Shown here: positions 25,327-33,910 of the stretch, in pieces
How the letters are laid out: each line of letters starts with the position of its first letter
Numbering within the stretch: position 1 is the first letter of the stretch
Assembly: GCF_021245725.1 (NCBI RefSeq)
Contig: NZ_JAJGSX010000027.1
Location: forward strand, 60,098-124,097
From: Pseudonocardia sp. TRM90224
GTDB lineage: Bacteria > Actinomycetota > Actinomycetes > Mycobacteriales > Pseudonocardiaceae
DNA: 64,000 bases
Direction: 5' to 3'
Translations under genes and position numbers: made by a program
The notes under the pieces: generated by a model
What the model was told of the DNA's origin: nothing
Seen by the model: only the letters and a program-made list of their open reading frames with translations
Databases searched by the model: none

Positions 25327-25392
25327 CCGTCGACAACGACGTTTTGGTCAATGTTAGCGCTCACAAACAGCCAGAACGTCGTTGTCGACGGT
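25326..25392. repeat. Inverted-repeat element, family D (copy D1)
   Basis: 22-bp arms (25326-25347 and 25371-25392), one mismatch, core GTCGACAACGACGT. It spans the whole 65-bp gap between the convergent glycosyltransferase and SDR genes and touches both stop codons. The loop contains TGTTAGCGCTCACAAAC (25352-25368), found in reverse complement in copy D2. Confidence 0.88.
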
Positions 25393-26138
25393 TACGCGGA
25401 CTCCTGTGACACGCTCCAGCCGCCGTCGACGACGAGGCTCGCGCCGGTGATGTAGGACGCCTCGGGCGAGCCGAGGAACGCGATCGCCGCGGCGACCTCG
25501 TCGGCTGTGCCGAGCCGGCCGGCCGCCGTGGCCGCGGCGCTGCGCCTGATCTCCTCCTCCGACACCCCGTCCCACACCGGGGTGCGGATCGGGCCGGGCA
25601 GCACGGCGTTCACCCGCACCTGCGGCCCGTACTCGACGGCCAGCTGTCTGGTCAGCGCCGTCTGCCCGCCCTTCGACGCCGCGTAGGCCGGGTACCTGCG
25701 GATACCGGAGAGGGCGTGCACCGACGAGACCACCACCACGGCGCCCTCGACCGCTCGCAGCTGCGGCACCAGCGCGCGCATGCCGAGGTAGGTGGCGGTC
25801 AGGTTGACCTCGATCTGGCGACGCCACGACTCCGGCTCCATCTCGTGCGCCGGCGCGTGCTGGACGAAGCACGCGTTGCTGACGAGCAGCCCCACCGGCC
25901 CCGGCCCCGCCTCGGCGGCCTCGGCCCACGCCGCCTCGTCGCTCACGTCGCCGACCAGCCCCATCGCCGAGCCCCCGATCGACGCAGCACCGATCGACGC
26001 AGCGACGTCGCGCACCGCCGGGTCGAGGTCGAAGAGCACGACCGACGCCCCCTCCGCCGCCAGCCGCACCGCCGTCGCCGCGCCGATCCCGCTCGCCGCA
26101 CCCGTCACCACGGCCGTCACGCCGTCGAACCGCGCCAT
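25392..26138 (-). CDS. SDR family NAD(P)-dependent oxidoreductase
   Basis: 248-residue classical short-chain dehydrogenase. TGAASGIGAATAVRL is the TGxxxGxG cofactor motif; LLVSNACF corresponds to NNAG; VVSSVHALSG with YAASK supplies the catalytic Ser, Tyr and Lys; LPGPIRTPVWDG and ITGASLVVDGGWS close the fold. An acidic residue after the second strand (LFDLD) favours NAD. ATG 26138 is preferred (GGGGGAGG upstream). Substrate unknown. Confidence 0.92.
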   Translation of the reverse strand: MARFDGVTAVVTGAASGIGAATAVRLAAEGASVVLFDLDPAVRDVAASIGAASIGGSAMGLVGDVSDEAAWAEAAEAGPGPVGLLVSNACFVQHAPAHEMEPESWRRQIEVNLTATYLGMRALVPQLRAVEGAVVVVSSVHALSGIRRYPAYAASKGGQTALTRQLAVEYGPQVRVNAVLPGPIRTPVWDGVSEEEIRRSAAATAAGRLGTADEVAAAIAFLGSPEASYITGASLVVDGGWSVSQESA

Positions 26139-26212
26139 GCCTCCCCCTTCACCGTCCGGTGACCCGATCATGCCCGTGAATCGAACCGGCCAGGTACGGG
26201 TATGCCCTGTTC

Positions 26213-26662
26213 ATGACCGCTACTCCGATGCACGAGGCGACCCACGAGGCCGGTCACGACCCCGGCCGCACGGAGCTCGCGTCCGCCACCACGTCCGAAC
26301 TGATCTCCCGGCTCTCGACGCAGATGTCCGAGCTCGTGCGCGGCGAGCTGGAGCTTGCCCGCACCGAGCTGGCCGAGAAGGGCAAGCGCGCCGGGGTCGG
26401 TGCCGGGCTCGCCGGGGCCGCGGGCGTGGTCGCGCTGCTGGCGGCCGGCACGCTCGTCGCGGCCGGTGTGGGCGCGCTGGCTCTGGTGCTGCCGTTCTGG
26501 CTGTCGGCGCTGATCGTCGGCGTCGTGCTCCTGCTCGTCGCCGGGGTGCTCGCACTCACCGGCCGCGGCCGCCTGAAGGCCGCCGCACCACCCGTCCCGG
26601 AACAGGCCGTGGACGGGGTCCGCGACGACGTCGCCACCGTACGAGAGGCGGTCCACCGATGA
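26213..26662 (+). CDS. Phage holin family protein (holin-X, DUF1469 type)
   Basis: 149 residues: an N-terminal amphipathic helix (SELISRLSTQMSELVRGELELARTELAEKGKRAG), two adjacent transmembrane helices (about 62-84 and 88-112) and a hydrophilic tail. This is the Actinobacterial holin-X pattern. Despite the name these are chromosomal membrane proteins, not phage lysis genes; there are no phage genes nearby. The stop overlaps the next ATG (ATGA). Confidence 0.85.
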   Translation: MTATPMHEATHEAGHDPGRTELASATTSELISRLSTQMSELVRGELELARTELAEKGKRAGVGAGLAGAAGVVALLAAGTLVAAGVGALALVLPFWLSALIVGVVLLLVAGVLALTGRGRLKAAAPPVPEQAVDGVRDDVATVREAVHR

Positions 26663-27015
26663 CGCACACCGACTCCACCCACACCGAGCAGCGTGAGCAC
26701 CTCGACGAGCTGCGAACCGAGCTGGGCGCGACCGTCGAGGAGCTGGCCCACCGGGTCGACGTGCCCGCGCGGGCGCGGGCCAAGCGCGACGAGCTGGTCG
26801 GGCAGGCGCAGGCGAAGGTCGAGCAGGCCCGCGCGGTCGTCGAGGAGAAGGCCGCGCCGGTCGTGCGCGAGAAGGTCGGCCAGGCCCGCGCCGTCGTCGA
26901 GGAAAAGGCACCCGCCGTGCGCGCGAAGCTGCAGGCGGTGGACCCGCGGATGGCGGCCGCCGTCGCCGGTGCCCTGGTCGCCTTCCTCGTCGTCCGGCGC
27001 TACCGCAGGGGCTGA
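26659..27015 (+). CDS. DUF3618 domain protein
   Basis: 118 residues. The N-terminal helix (REHLDELRTELGATVEELAHRVDVPARARAKRDEL) is followed by two near-identical segments, QARAVVEEKAAPVVREKVG and QARAVVEEKAPAVRAKLQ, and a C-terminal hydrophobic anchor (AAAVAGALVAFLVVRRYRRG). It is translationally coupled to holin-X, the standard actinobacterial pairing. Presumed envelope or stress function; not demonstrated. Confidence 0.85.
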   Translation: MTHTDSTHTEQREHLDELRTELGATVEELAHRVDVPARARAKRDELVGQAQAKVEQARAVVEEKAAPVVREKVGQARAVVEEKAPAVRAKLQAVDPRMAAAVAGALVAFLVVRRYRRG

Positions 27016-27038
27016 GCCCGCCGCCGCCTCCGGCGGGA

Positions 27039-27095
27039 AGGGCAGGAAAGCCACTTTCAGGCCCTGTGAGGGCAGGAAAGTGGCTTTCCTGCCCT
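27039..27095. repeat. Inverted-repeat element, family A (long form)
   Basis: 27-bp arms (27039-27065 and 27069-27095) with two mismatches and a GTG loop, 24 bp after the DUF3618 stop and 143 bp before the ABC gene. It probably ends the holin-X/DUF3618 transcript. Confidence 0.88.
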
Positions 27096-27237
27096 CCGGC
27101 CGAAGGCCGGCTCGTCCGGAAGTACGAGCCCGCGCCGCAAGGTCCTCTCTCCGGCCGAGGTGCACGCCATCGCCCTCGGGAGATCGTTCGTCAGCGCCGC
27201 AACCCGACGGCCGCACTCCCCGGACGATGGAGAAGTG

Positions 27238-27987
27238 ATGATCACGGACGTCCGCGCGCCCGCGGCACGCGCGACCCGGCTGGTGAAGGTCTACGGCAGC
27301 GGCGCCGCCGCCGTGCGCGCGCTCGACGAGGTGAGCCTCGACATCCCGGCCGCCCGGTTCGTCGCGATCATGGGCCCGTCCGGCTCCGGCAAGTCGACGC
27401 TCATGCACGTGCTCGCGGGCCTCGACACGCCCACCGCCGGATCCGTGCTGCTCGGCGGTACCGAGCTGGGCAGCTGCACCGACGCCGACCTCACGCGGAT
27501 CCGGCGCGACCGGATCGGGTTCGTGTTCCAGTCGTTCAACCTGCTCCCCCAGCTCACGGCCGAGCAGAACATCGAGCTGCCGGCCCGCCTGGCCGGCCGC
27601 ACTCCCGACCCCGCATGGCGGGCCCGCCTGGTCGATCTGCTCGGGCTGCGCGAGCGGCTGCACCACCGCCCCACCCAGCTCTCCGGCGGCCAGCAGCAGC
27701 GCGTCGCGATGGCCCGCGCGCTGCTCGGCCGGCCCGACGTCGTCTTCGCCGACGAACCCACCGGCAACCTCGACACCACGAGCGGCCACGAGGTCCTCGA
27801 GCTGCTCCGCACATCGGTGCGCGAGCTGGGCCAGACCGTCGTGATGGTCACGCACGACCCGGTGGCCGCATCCTTCGCCGACGAGGTCGTCCTCATGCGC
27901 GACGGCCGGCTGGTCGGCTCGCTGCCCGACCCGCGCCCCGACACCGTGCTGGCCGCGCTCTCCGCCGTCACCGGGATCGCTCGATGA
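27238..27987 (+). CDS. ABC transporter ATP-binding protein (MacB/LolD type)
   Basis: 249 residues. Walker A GPSGSGKST (about 43-51), Q-loop VFQSFNLLPQLTAEQN, signature LSGGQQQRVAMARALL, Walker B VVFADEPTGNLD, and the switch His in VMVTHDPV. This is the MacB/LolD subgroup that pairs with FtsX-like permeases for lipoprotein or drug export rather than uptake. ATG 27238 has GGAG upstream. The stop overlaps the permease start (ATGA). Confidence 0.94.
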   Translation: MITDVRAPAARATRLVKVYGSGAAAVRALDEVSLDIPAARFVAIMGPSGSGKSTLMHVLAGLDTPTAGSVLLGGTELGSCTDADLTRIRRDRIGFVFQSFNLLPQLTAEQNIELPARLAGRTPDPAWRARLVDLLGLRERLHHRPTQLSGGQQQRVAMARALLGRPDVVFADEPTGNLDTTSGHEVLELLRTSVRELGQTVVMVTHDPVAASFADEVVLMRDGRLVGSLPDPRPDTVLAALSAVTGIAR

Positions 27988-30152
27988 TCGGACCGGCCGC
28001 AGGCGCGCTGCTCGCCGAGACCCGCCGCAAACCGGGACGGCTGGTGCTCACCGGGCTCGCGATCCTCATCGCGACCGTCTTCGCCGCGGGCACGCTGCTC
28101 TTCAGCGAGACCCTCCGCGGCTACATCGCGGGCCGCACGCAGCAGACGCCTTCGGCGACCGCGGTCGCGATCCTGCCGGCGAAGTCGGCGAAGCCGGCCG
28201 AGATCCTCGACCGGCTCGCCCGCGTGCCAGGCGCCACCGGCGCGGTCGGGGTGTGGTCGGCGGTGCTCCCGGTGAGCGGCGCGGGCGCGACGACGTCGTG
28301 GGAGGTCACGTCCGACCCGATGGGCGGCGAGCTGAGCCGCATCACCGACCCGATGGTGGCTGGCCGGATCGCGACGTCGCTCGACGAGGTCGTGATCGGG
28401 GCGAGCACCGCGGAACGGACCGGTCTCACCCCCGGCGCCCACCTCACGCTGACCGGCGCAGACGGTGCAACCCGCGAGGTCACCGTCACGGGTGTCGTGC
28501 CGATCCCGCTGGACGGCGTGAACGCGCTCGTCGCGATGCCCGCGACGGTGGCGGCGCTCGGCGGGACGCTCGACCAGGTCGACGTGCCCGGTGCTGGAGG
28601 CGACAGCTCCGCGCTCGCCGCGGAGATCCACGACGCACTGGGCACGTCCGCGACCGTCCGCACCGGCGCCGACCAGCGCCTTTACGAGGTCGAGTCCGCC
28701 TCGTCCTCGGTGACGGCCGTGCTGCTGGGCGTCGGGGTGTTCGCCGGGGTTGCGCTGGTGGCGGCCGCGGTGATCGTCGCGTCGACGTTCCGGATCGTGC
28801 TCACGCAGCGCCGCACCCAGCTCGCGCTGCTGCGCTGCGTAGGGGCGCGCAAGGGGCAGCTGATCGGTGCGGTGCTCGCGGAGGCGGTGCTGACCGGGCT
28901 CGTCGCCGGGCTGGCCGGGATCGCGCTCGCGCTGCTCGGTGGCTACACGATCATCGCGGTGCTGCGGGCGAGCGGCGGGGACGACGTGCCGTCGCTGGGC
29001 GTGCCGTGGGCCGGCCTCGCCGGCTGCCTGCTGGTATCGGTGCTGGTCACGGTGGTCGCGGCGCTGGCACCCGCGCTCGCGGCCGCGCGCATCCCACCGG
29101 TGGCCGCGCTCGGCACGGCGGGCTCGGGCGAGGCCGGCGCGCCGCGCACCGGCCGCCGGCTCGTGCTGGCCGGCGCGTTCGCGGTGATCGCGACCGGGTC
29201 GGCGGCGCTCGTGCTCGGCGCGCCGGACGTCGACCCGGCGGTCGGGCTGTTCGCGCTCGCGGCGTCGGGCATGGTCGCCTTCGCCGCCGTCGTCGCGATC
29301 GGGCCCCTCCTCGTGCGGGCGCTCGGTGCGACGGTCGGGCGGGTGATCGCGCTGGTCGGGCGCGGGCCGGGCCGGCTCGCGACGGCCAACGCGGCGCAGG
29401 TGCCCCGCCGCACGGCCGCAACGATCTCGGTGCTGGCCCTCGGGGTCGGGCTGACCTCGGCGTTGCTGGTCGCGCTCGCGTCGACGCAGGCCGCCGCGGA
29501 GCTGAAGGTGGAGAAATTGTTCCCCGCCGACATCGCGATCAGCACGTCCGACCCGCAGGCGCTGCGCGGTCGGCTCGCCGCCGACCCCACGCTCGCCGTG
29601 GTCGGTGCCGACGAGAGCTCGGTCTACGTCGACCCGGCCGCCGGCGTGCCCGAGGCGCAAGCGCGGGCGGCCGTCGACACCGCGGTGGCCGGCACCCCGG
29701 GGGTGGTCGTCCAGTACGCGAGCGACGCGCGCGCCGAGGTCGAGACGATCACGAACAACCTGCGCCTCATCGGGCTCGGGCTGGTCGGGATGACGCTGCT
29801 GGTGGCGGTTGTCGGAGTGGCCGTGACGCTGATGCTCTCGGTCACCGAACGCACCCGCGAGACCGGGCTGCTGCGCGCGGTCGGGCTGACCCGCGGCGGC
29901 GTCCACGCGATGGTGGCGTGGGAAGCGGTGCTCGGCGGGACGGGCGCCGCGCTGCTCGGCGCGGTCATCGGCGGCGTCTACGGCGTGCTGGGCGCGCAGG
30001 TGCTGCAGGTGGGCGTCGGGTTCGTGCCGGCCGCGGTGCCGACGGTCGCGGTGCTCGCCGCCGCGGTGGTGCTGGTGGCGGCCGTCGCGGCGGTCGTCCC
30101 GGCCGTGCGGGCCGGGCGGGTCGCGCCGGTCACGGCGCTGCAGGAGGCGTGA
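27984..30152 (+). CDS. ABC transporter permease (FtsX-like, two FtsX domains)
   Basis: 722 residues. N-terminal helix (RLVLTGLAILIATVFAAGTLLFSETL), a large extracytoplasmic domain, then a first FtsX block of three helices (about 245-375) and a second block near the C-terminus (about 595-715; GLVGMTLLVAVVGVAVTLMLSVTERTRETGLLRAVGLTRGGVHAMVAWEAVLGG). The domain order is that of MacB-superfamily exporters. Translationally coupled to its ATPase. Substrate unknown; the convergent TetR gene overlaps its last 23 bp. Confidence 0.93.
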   Translation: MIGPAAGALLAETRRKPGRLVLTGLAILIATVFAAGTLLFSETLRGYIAGRTQQTPSATAVAILPAKSAKPAEILDRLARVPGATGAVGVWSAVLPVSGAGATTSWEVTSDPMGGELSRITDPMVAGRIATSLDEVVIGASTAERTGLTPGAHLTLTGADGATREVTVTGVVPIPLDGVNALVAMPATVAALGGTLDQVDVPGAGGDSSALAAEIHDALGTSATVRTGADQRLYEVESASSSVTAVLLGVGVFAGVALVAAAVIVASTFRIVLTQRRTQLALLRCVGARKGQLIGAVLAEAVLTGLVAGLAGIALALLGGYTIIAVLRASGGDDVPSLGVPWAGLAGCLLVSVLVTVVAALAPALAAARIPPVAALGTAGSGEAGAPRTGRRLVLAGAFAVIATGSAALVLGAPDVDPAVGLFALAASGMVAFAAVVAIGPLLVRALGATVGRVIALVGRGPGRLATANAAQVPRRTAATISVLALGVGLTSALLVALASTQAAAELKVEKLFPADIAISTSDPQALRGRLAADPTLAVVGADESSVYVDPAAGVPEAQARAAVDTAVAGTPGVVVQYASDARAEVETITNNLRLIGLGLVGMTLLVAVVGVAVTLMLSVTERTRETGLLRAVGLTRGGVHAMVAWEAVLGGTGAALLGAVIGGVYGVLGAQVLQVGVGFVPAAVPTVAVLAAAVVLVAAVAAVVPAVRAGRVAPVTALQEA

Positions 30153-30786
30153 CGGCGGCCCGGTAGGCGACGCCGAGCTGATCGCCGACCGACTCGACGG
30201 TCAGCGCGGCGCCGGGCAGCGGGGTGCCCGGCGCCCGCAGGCCGTCGAGCAGCAGCGCGACGTGCCGGCGGCGGACGGCCGCGGTCAGCTCGGCGGGCAG
30301 CTCCGGCAGCGGGCGGGTGACGGTCGCGAGGATCAGCACGAGGTCGCCGGCCTCGACGTCTGGCCGCAGCGTGCCCTCGGCACGCGCGGCGTCCAGGAGC
30401 TGCCCCAGCGTGGTGCGCACGGCCCGCAGCGCCTCGTCGAAGTCGCTGCCCGGCTCGACGTGCGGGCCGAGGATCGGCAGCAGCGCCACGATCTCCCGCT
30501 CGACGATCGTGCGCACGAACCGTTCCAGCGCCGCCCACGCGTCGGGCTCCTCGGCGAGCGCCGCGGTCGCGTGCGAGCAGGCCAGCTCCATGTTGTCGAT
30601 CGCAACCCGGCGCACCAGGGCGTCCCGGCTCGGGAAGCGGCGGTAGAGGGTCGCGTTCCCGACGCCGGCGCGCTCGGCGATCTGGTCGAGCGGCGCGGAG
30701 TGCCCGAGCGCCATGAACACCTCACGCGCGGCCTCGATGATCTGCTCCCTGTTGCGGCGGGCATCGGCCCGCAGCTGCTCACCCAC
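30130..30786 (-). CDS. TetR family transcriptional regulator
   Basis: 218 residues from a GTG with GGAGG five bases ahead; a TTG start at 30807 is less likely. HTH region: ARRNREQIIEAAREVFMALGHSAPLDQIAERAGVGNATLYRRFPSRDALV. The C-terminal domain is typical of actinobacterial TetR proteins acting on flavin monooxygenases or efflux genes. It is divergent from the FAD monooxygenase gene, with operator-like repeats between them, so that gene is the likely target. Overlaps the ABC permease gene tail-to-tail by 23 bp. Confidence 0.9.
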   Translation of the reverse strand: MGEQLRADARRNREQIIEAAREVFMALGHSAPLDQIAERAGVGNATLYRRFPSRDALVRRVAIDNMELACSHATAALAEEPDAWAALERFVRTIVEREIVALLPILGPHVEPGSDFDEALRAVRTTLGQLLDAARAEGTLRPDVEAGDLVLILATVTRPLPELPAELTAAVRRRHVALLLDGLRAPGTPLPGAALTVESVGDQLGVAYRAAVTPPAAP

Positions 30787-30808
30787 ATCGTCCTCCGAAC
30801 TGAACAAG

Positions 30809-30861
30809 ATCTCCCCACTTATGGTACCGTAACGCCTATCCGGGGACTTTCTCCCCAGTTA
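30809..30861. promoter_or_regulatory. Operator region between TetR and FAD monooxygenase genes
   Basis: Two direct copies of TCTCCCCA(C/G)TTA (30809-30820, 30850-30861), a 5-bp dyad GGGGA-N5-TCCCC (30842-30856), and a quasi-palindrome around GGTACC (30819-30832, 12 of 14 symmetrical). All lie in the divergent promoter. Which element the TetR protein reads cannot be settled by eye. Confidence 0.5.
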
Positions 30862-30873
30862 GGAGAGCCTGCA

Positions 30874-32109
30874 GTGAACACTTCGACGCAGTGCGTAGTA
30901 GCCGGCGGCGGGCCTGCCGGGATGGCGCTGGGCCTGCTGCTCGCCAGGGCCGGTATCGACGTCGTCGTGCTGGAGAAGCACGCCGACTTCCTCAGGGACT
31001 TCCGTGGCGACACCGTGCACGCCTCGACCCTCACGCTGCTCGACGAGCTCGGTATGGGCGAGCGCTTCGCGGCCTTGCCGCACCGCACCGAGCAGCACAT
31101 CGACATGATCTTCGACGACGGCACGGTGACCCAGGACCTCACCCGCCTGCCGGGCCGTCACCAGCACATCGCGCTGGTGCCGCAGTGGGACTTCCTCTCG
31201 ATGCTCGTCGAGGTCGGGACGCAGTCGCCACACCTGCAGGTCGTGATGAACGCCGAGGTCGTCGACCTGATCCGGACCGGCGGCCGGGTCAGCGGCGTGA
31301 TCTACCGCAACCGCACGACAGGCAGGGAGCACGACCTGCGCGCCGACCTCGTCGTGGGCTGCGACGGGCGCAACTCGCGCGTGCGCGAGGCGCTCGGACT
31401 GCCGCGGATCAGCTTCGGCTCACCCTTCGACGCCCTGTTCACCCGCGTGCCGCGCACGCCGGACGACCCCGACCGCACGCTGCTGCGCTTCTCGTCGATC
31501 GGCGGTCTCGTCATGATCAACCGGACCGACTACTGGCAGATCGCGCTGCTGATCGGCAAGGGCGAAGGCCGGCGGGCGCTGCGTGACGACGCCGCTTTCC
31601 TGCGCAGCGGCATCAGCGCGCTCGAGCCGCGGTTCGCGGCGCGGATCTCGTCGCTGACAGCAGCGGACGTCGCACAGCTGGAGATCCGGATCGACCGCCT
31701 GCGACGGTGGTGGACACCGGGGGCGCTGTGCATCGGCGACGCGGCACACGCGATGTCCCCGATCGCCGGGGTCGGCATCAACCTGGCCGTCCAGGACGCC
31801 GTCGCGACGGCCCGCAGCGTGGTGCCAGGGCTGCGGCGCGGCTTCGTCCCCGATCGCGCGCTCGCCGCGGTGCAGCGCAGGCGGATGCTGCCCACCGTGC
31901 TCACCCAGGGGCTGCAGCGGGCCGCGGAACGCCGGTTCGTCGCCACCCCGGTCGAGCCGAGGGACACGCAGCCACCGGCGCTGCGCATCCCGCAGCCGCT
32001 GCGCACGTTGCGGCACCTGCCGGCGCTCCCCCACCTGATGGGGCGCATGGTCGGCATCGGCCTGCGCCCGGAGCACCTGACCGGGCCGCTCGCGCGACCG
32101 GCCGCGTGA
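30874..32109 (+). CDS. FAD-dependent monooxygenase (PHBH/UbiH family)
   Basis: 411 residues. GGGPAGMALGLLLARAGIDVVVLEKH is the N-terminal FAD Rossmann motif. The middle DLVVGCDGRNSRVREALGL is the DG motif, and LCIGDAAHAMSPIAGVGINLAVQDAV is the GD motif, so all three group A flavoprotein hydroxylase fingerprints are intact. It hydroxylates an aromatic or polyketide-like compound using NAD(P)H and O2 (family knowledge). GTG start, with AGGAGAG upstream. Likely repressed by the divergent TetR. Confidence 0.93.
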   Translation: MNTSTQCVVAGGGPAGMALGLLLARAGIDVVVLEKHADFLRDFRGDTVHASTLTLLDELGMGERFAALPHRTEQHIDMIFDDGTVTQDLTRLPGRHQHIALVPQWDFLSMLVEVGTQSPHLQVVMNAEVVDLIRTGGRVSGVIYRNRTTGREHDLRADLVVGCDGRNSRVREALGLPRISFGSPFDALFTRVPRTPDDPDRTLLRFSSIGGLVMINRTDYWQIALLIGKGEGRRALRDDAAFLRSGISALEPRFAARISSLTAADVAQLEIRIDRLRRWWTPGALCIGDAAHAMSPIAGVGINLAVQDAVATARSVVPGLRRGFVPDRALAAVQRRRMLPTVLTQGLQRAAERRFVATPVEPRDTQPPALRIPQPLRTLRHLPALPHLMGRMVGIGLRPEHLTGPLARPAA

Positions 32110-32138
32110 CGGGGCCCCTCACGCGCCCCTACCGGGGG

Positions 32139-32189
32139 TCAGGAAAGCCACTTTCATGCAACCACGTTGCATGAAAGTGGCTTTCCTGA
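32139..32189. repeat. Inverted-repeat element, family A (short form, perfect stem)
   Basis: Perfect 24-bp arms (32139-32162 and 32166-32189) with a 3-nt loop, containing the family core truncated at one end (GGAAAGCCACTTTC). Lies between the convergent FAD monooxygenase gene and the small secreted protein gene. Confidence 0.88.
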
Positions 32190-32215
32190 ACCTCCTCGCA
32201 CCGACGGTGGCCCCA

Positions 32216-32503
32216 TCAACCACCGAGCTTGACGCTGTCGTCGACGACGCAGGTGATGCTGTCGCCGGCGACCTCGGGGTCGGAGGAGCCGACGCCGAGG
32301 ATGCCGAGCACGTTGCCCAGCGAGGCGACCACCCCGATGTCCGGGCACACCGCCAGGTTGTTCAGCAGGTTCACGTTGATCAGCCCGTCCTGCGTGTCGG
32401 CCTTCGGAGCCGGCGGCGGTGGTTCCTGCGCCGAGGCGATGGTCCCTCCTGTCAGCACTCCGAAGACGACGATCGCCACGACAATTGCAGCCCTTTTCAA
32501 CAC
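32216..32503 (-). CDS. Small secreted protein of unknown function
   Basis: 95 residues. N-terminal signal peptide (MLKRAAIVVAIVVFGVLTGGTIASAQ, likely cleavage after ASA). The mature part begins Pro-rich (EPPPPAPKADTQ) and continues with Asn/Val/Leu-rich beta-prone sequence (GLINVNLLNNLAVCPDIGVVASLGNVLGILGVG) with two cysteines that could form a disulfide. The texture recalls rodlins and chaplins of aerial hyphae, but I see no firm signature. GTG start with GGGGAG six bases upstream. Confidence 0.72.
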   Translation of the reverse strand: MLKRAAIVVAIVVFGVLTGGTIASAQEPPPPAPKADTQDGLINVNLLNNLAVCPDIGVVASLGNVLGILGVGSSDPEVAGDSITCVVDDSVKLGG

Positions 32504-32782
32504 AGCCGGCTCCCCGATTCAGAATGGAATTTCACGGACGGGATGCGGTCATCCCGATCATGGAAGTTAACTGCCGCCGTCGCGGTTCACCACACTTCTG
32601 CCTCGATCGTGTGTCCCACTTCCTGCACGTTTCGTGAACGCCACCTCGGGGCATGCGCCGGCAAAACCACGCTCTGTAGACGGCCGTCCCGCTTCCGTGC
32701 CGTCGAATCGACCCCGCGGTGACTCGGTGTGCCGGAGCGCCTGGAACACCGCTCGCGTGGTCCGGTCGCCCGTCCGGGTCGG

Positions 32783-33781
32783 TCAAGGCAGCGGTTCGTA
32801 GGCCACGACAGGGGTGTCGAGCTGCGGCGACGGCGTGCCCGTCCGCGCCGGGTACGACACCGTCGCCGGGTTCCCGTCCGAGGTGTAGCGGCTCTGCGGC
32901 TGCGCGGCGAGCTTGTCCAGCCAGGTGGTGGAGCCGAAGGCGGCGTCGGTGCCGTCGGCGCCCTGCGAGCGGATGCGCGGGATGCCGCTCGGTTCGAAGT
33001 CGGCCGAGTACGGCGAGTCGGTCGGGTTCGAGCCGACCAGCAGGACCCCGGTGTAGTTGTAGCCCTCGCCGCGCGCCGCCAGCTGGGTGTCGCGCGGTCG
33101 CGCCCCGAACGGCAGCGCGAGCGTGCTGGGCGCGTAGCCGGGCAGCGCCTCGCGGATCAGGCCGTCACCGCGCACGATGTCCTGCCGGGCGCGCTCGGCC
33201 GGCGCGGTGCGCAGGTTGATATGGCCGAAGGTGTGGTTGCCGACCTCGAAGCCGTTGTCGTGCAGCCAGCGCAACGCGCGCGTCCCGCCCTCGCCGCCGC
33301 CGAACGGGGCGGCGTTGACGTACATGCTGGCCACGGCGGGGAATCCGGGGTTGGCCGCGGCGACGTCCATCAGGATCCGCACGGCGGTCCCCGGCGCCGG
33401 CGTGCCGTCGGGGCCGAGCGTGATCGTGGTCGGGTCGCCGTCGTCGAAGGTGAGGGCGACGGGGTGCTTGCCGGCCGGGATGTCGATGCGGCCGATCGAG
33501 AGGTCGGCGACGGTGATCGGCACGTAGCCCTCACCGGCCAGCCGCTGCAGCTCGGCCCGGAAATCCGCGGGGGTGCGGTCATAGACGGAAACAGGTTTCT
33601 CGACGAGCCGGTGGTACATCAGCACCGGAATCAGACCGAGCTCATTCGCCCGTACTTCCGCGGGGTTGGGCGGCGGCGCGATCTCGACGGTGGTGCTGCT
33701 CGGCGTCGCCGTCGCACAACCCGCCAGAACAACAGCAACAGACGCAGCGGCAGCCGCTGCAACAGCACGTGACCAGGACAT
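32783..33781 (-). CDS. Secreted polysaccharide deacetylase lipoprotein
   Basis: 332 residues. Lipoprotein signal peptide ending VVLAGC (lipobox, Cys about residue 24), then a NodB domain: PVLMYHRLVE, VALTFDDGDPTT (catalytic/metal Asp pair), NGFEVGNHTFGHINL (HxxxH) and LALPFGARPRD. The layout resembles PgaB/IcaB-type deacetylases acting on poly-N-acetylglucosamine or similar. It is divergent from a DUF4015 glycoside-hydrolase-like gene 129 bp away; PgaB joins the same two activities in one protein, so the pair may work together (inference). Confidence 0.9.
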   Translation of the reverse strand: MSWSRAVAAAAAASVAVVLAGCATATPSSTTVEIAPPPNPAEVRANELGLIPVLMYHRLVEKPVSVYDRTPADFRAELQRLAGEGYVPITVADLSIGRIDIPAGKHPVALTFDDGDPTTITLGPDGTPAPGTAVRILMDVAAANPGFPAVASMYVNAAPFGGGEGGTRALRWLHDNGFEVGNHTFGHINLRTAPAERARQDIVRGDGLIREALPGYAPSTLALPFGARPRDTQLAARGEGYNYTGVLLVGSNPTDSPYSADFEPSGIPRIRSQGADGTDAAFGSTTWLDKLAAQPQSRYTSDGNPATVSYPARTGTPSPQLDTPVVAYEPLP

Positions 33782-33910
33782 AAAAGGAAAGGTACCCAGC
33801 ACTCCCCGGCAGTAAATGTTGATCACTCGACCGGGTTGTCCGCAACGGTGAACGGGAAATTCACTGGCACAGTGAGAAGCCCCAAGCGAGAAGTCCCGCA
33901 AGGAGAGGCC

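Noticed and set aside
26213..26662. Prophage remnant suggested by the holin annotation
   Set aside because: Holin-X proteins are chromosomal in actinobacteria and here are coupled to DUF3618; no capsid, tail, lysin or integrase genes are nearby.
32216..32503. Chaplin or rodlin
   Set aside because: Secreted and beta-prone with two cysteines, but lacks the chaplin GNSVNVVGLLNPAFGNTC-type signature and the rodlin length and Asn pattern.
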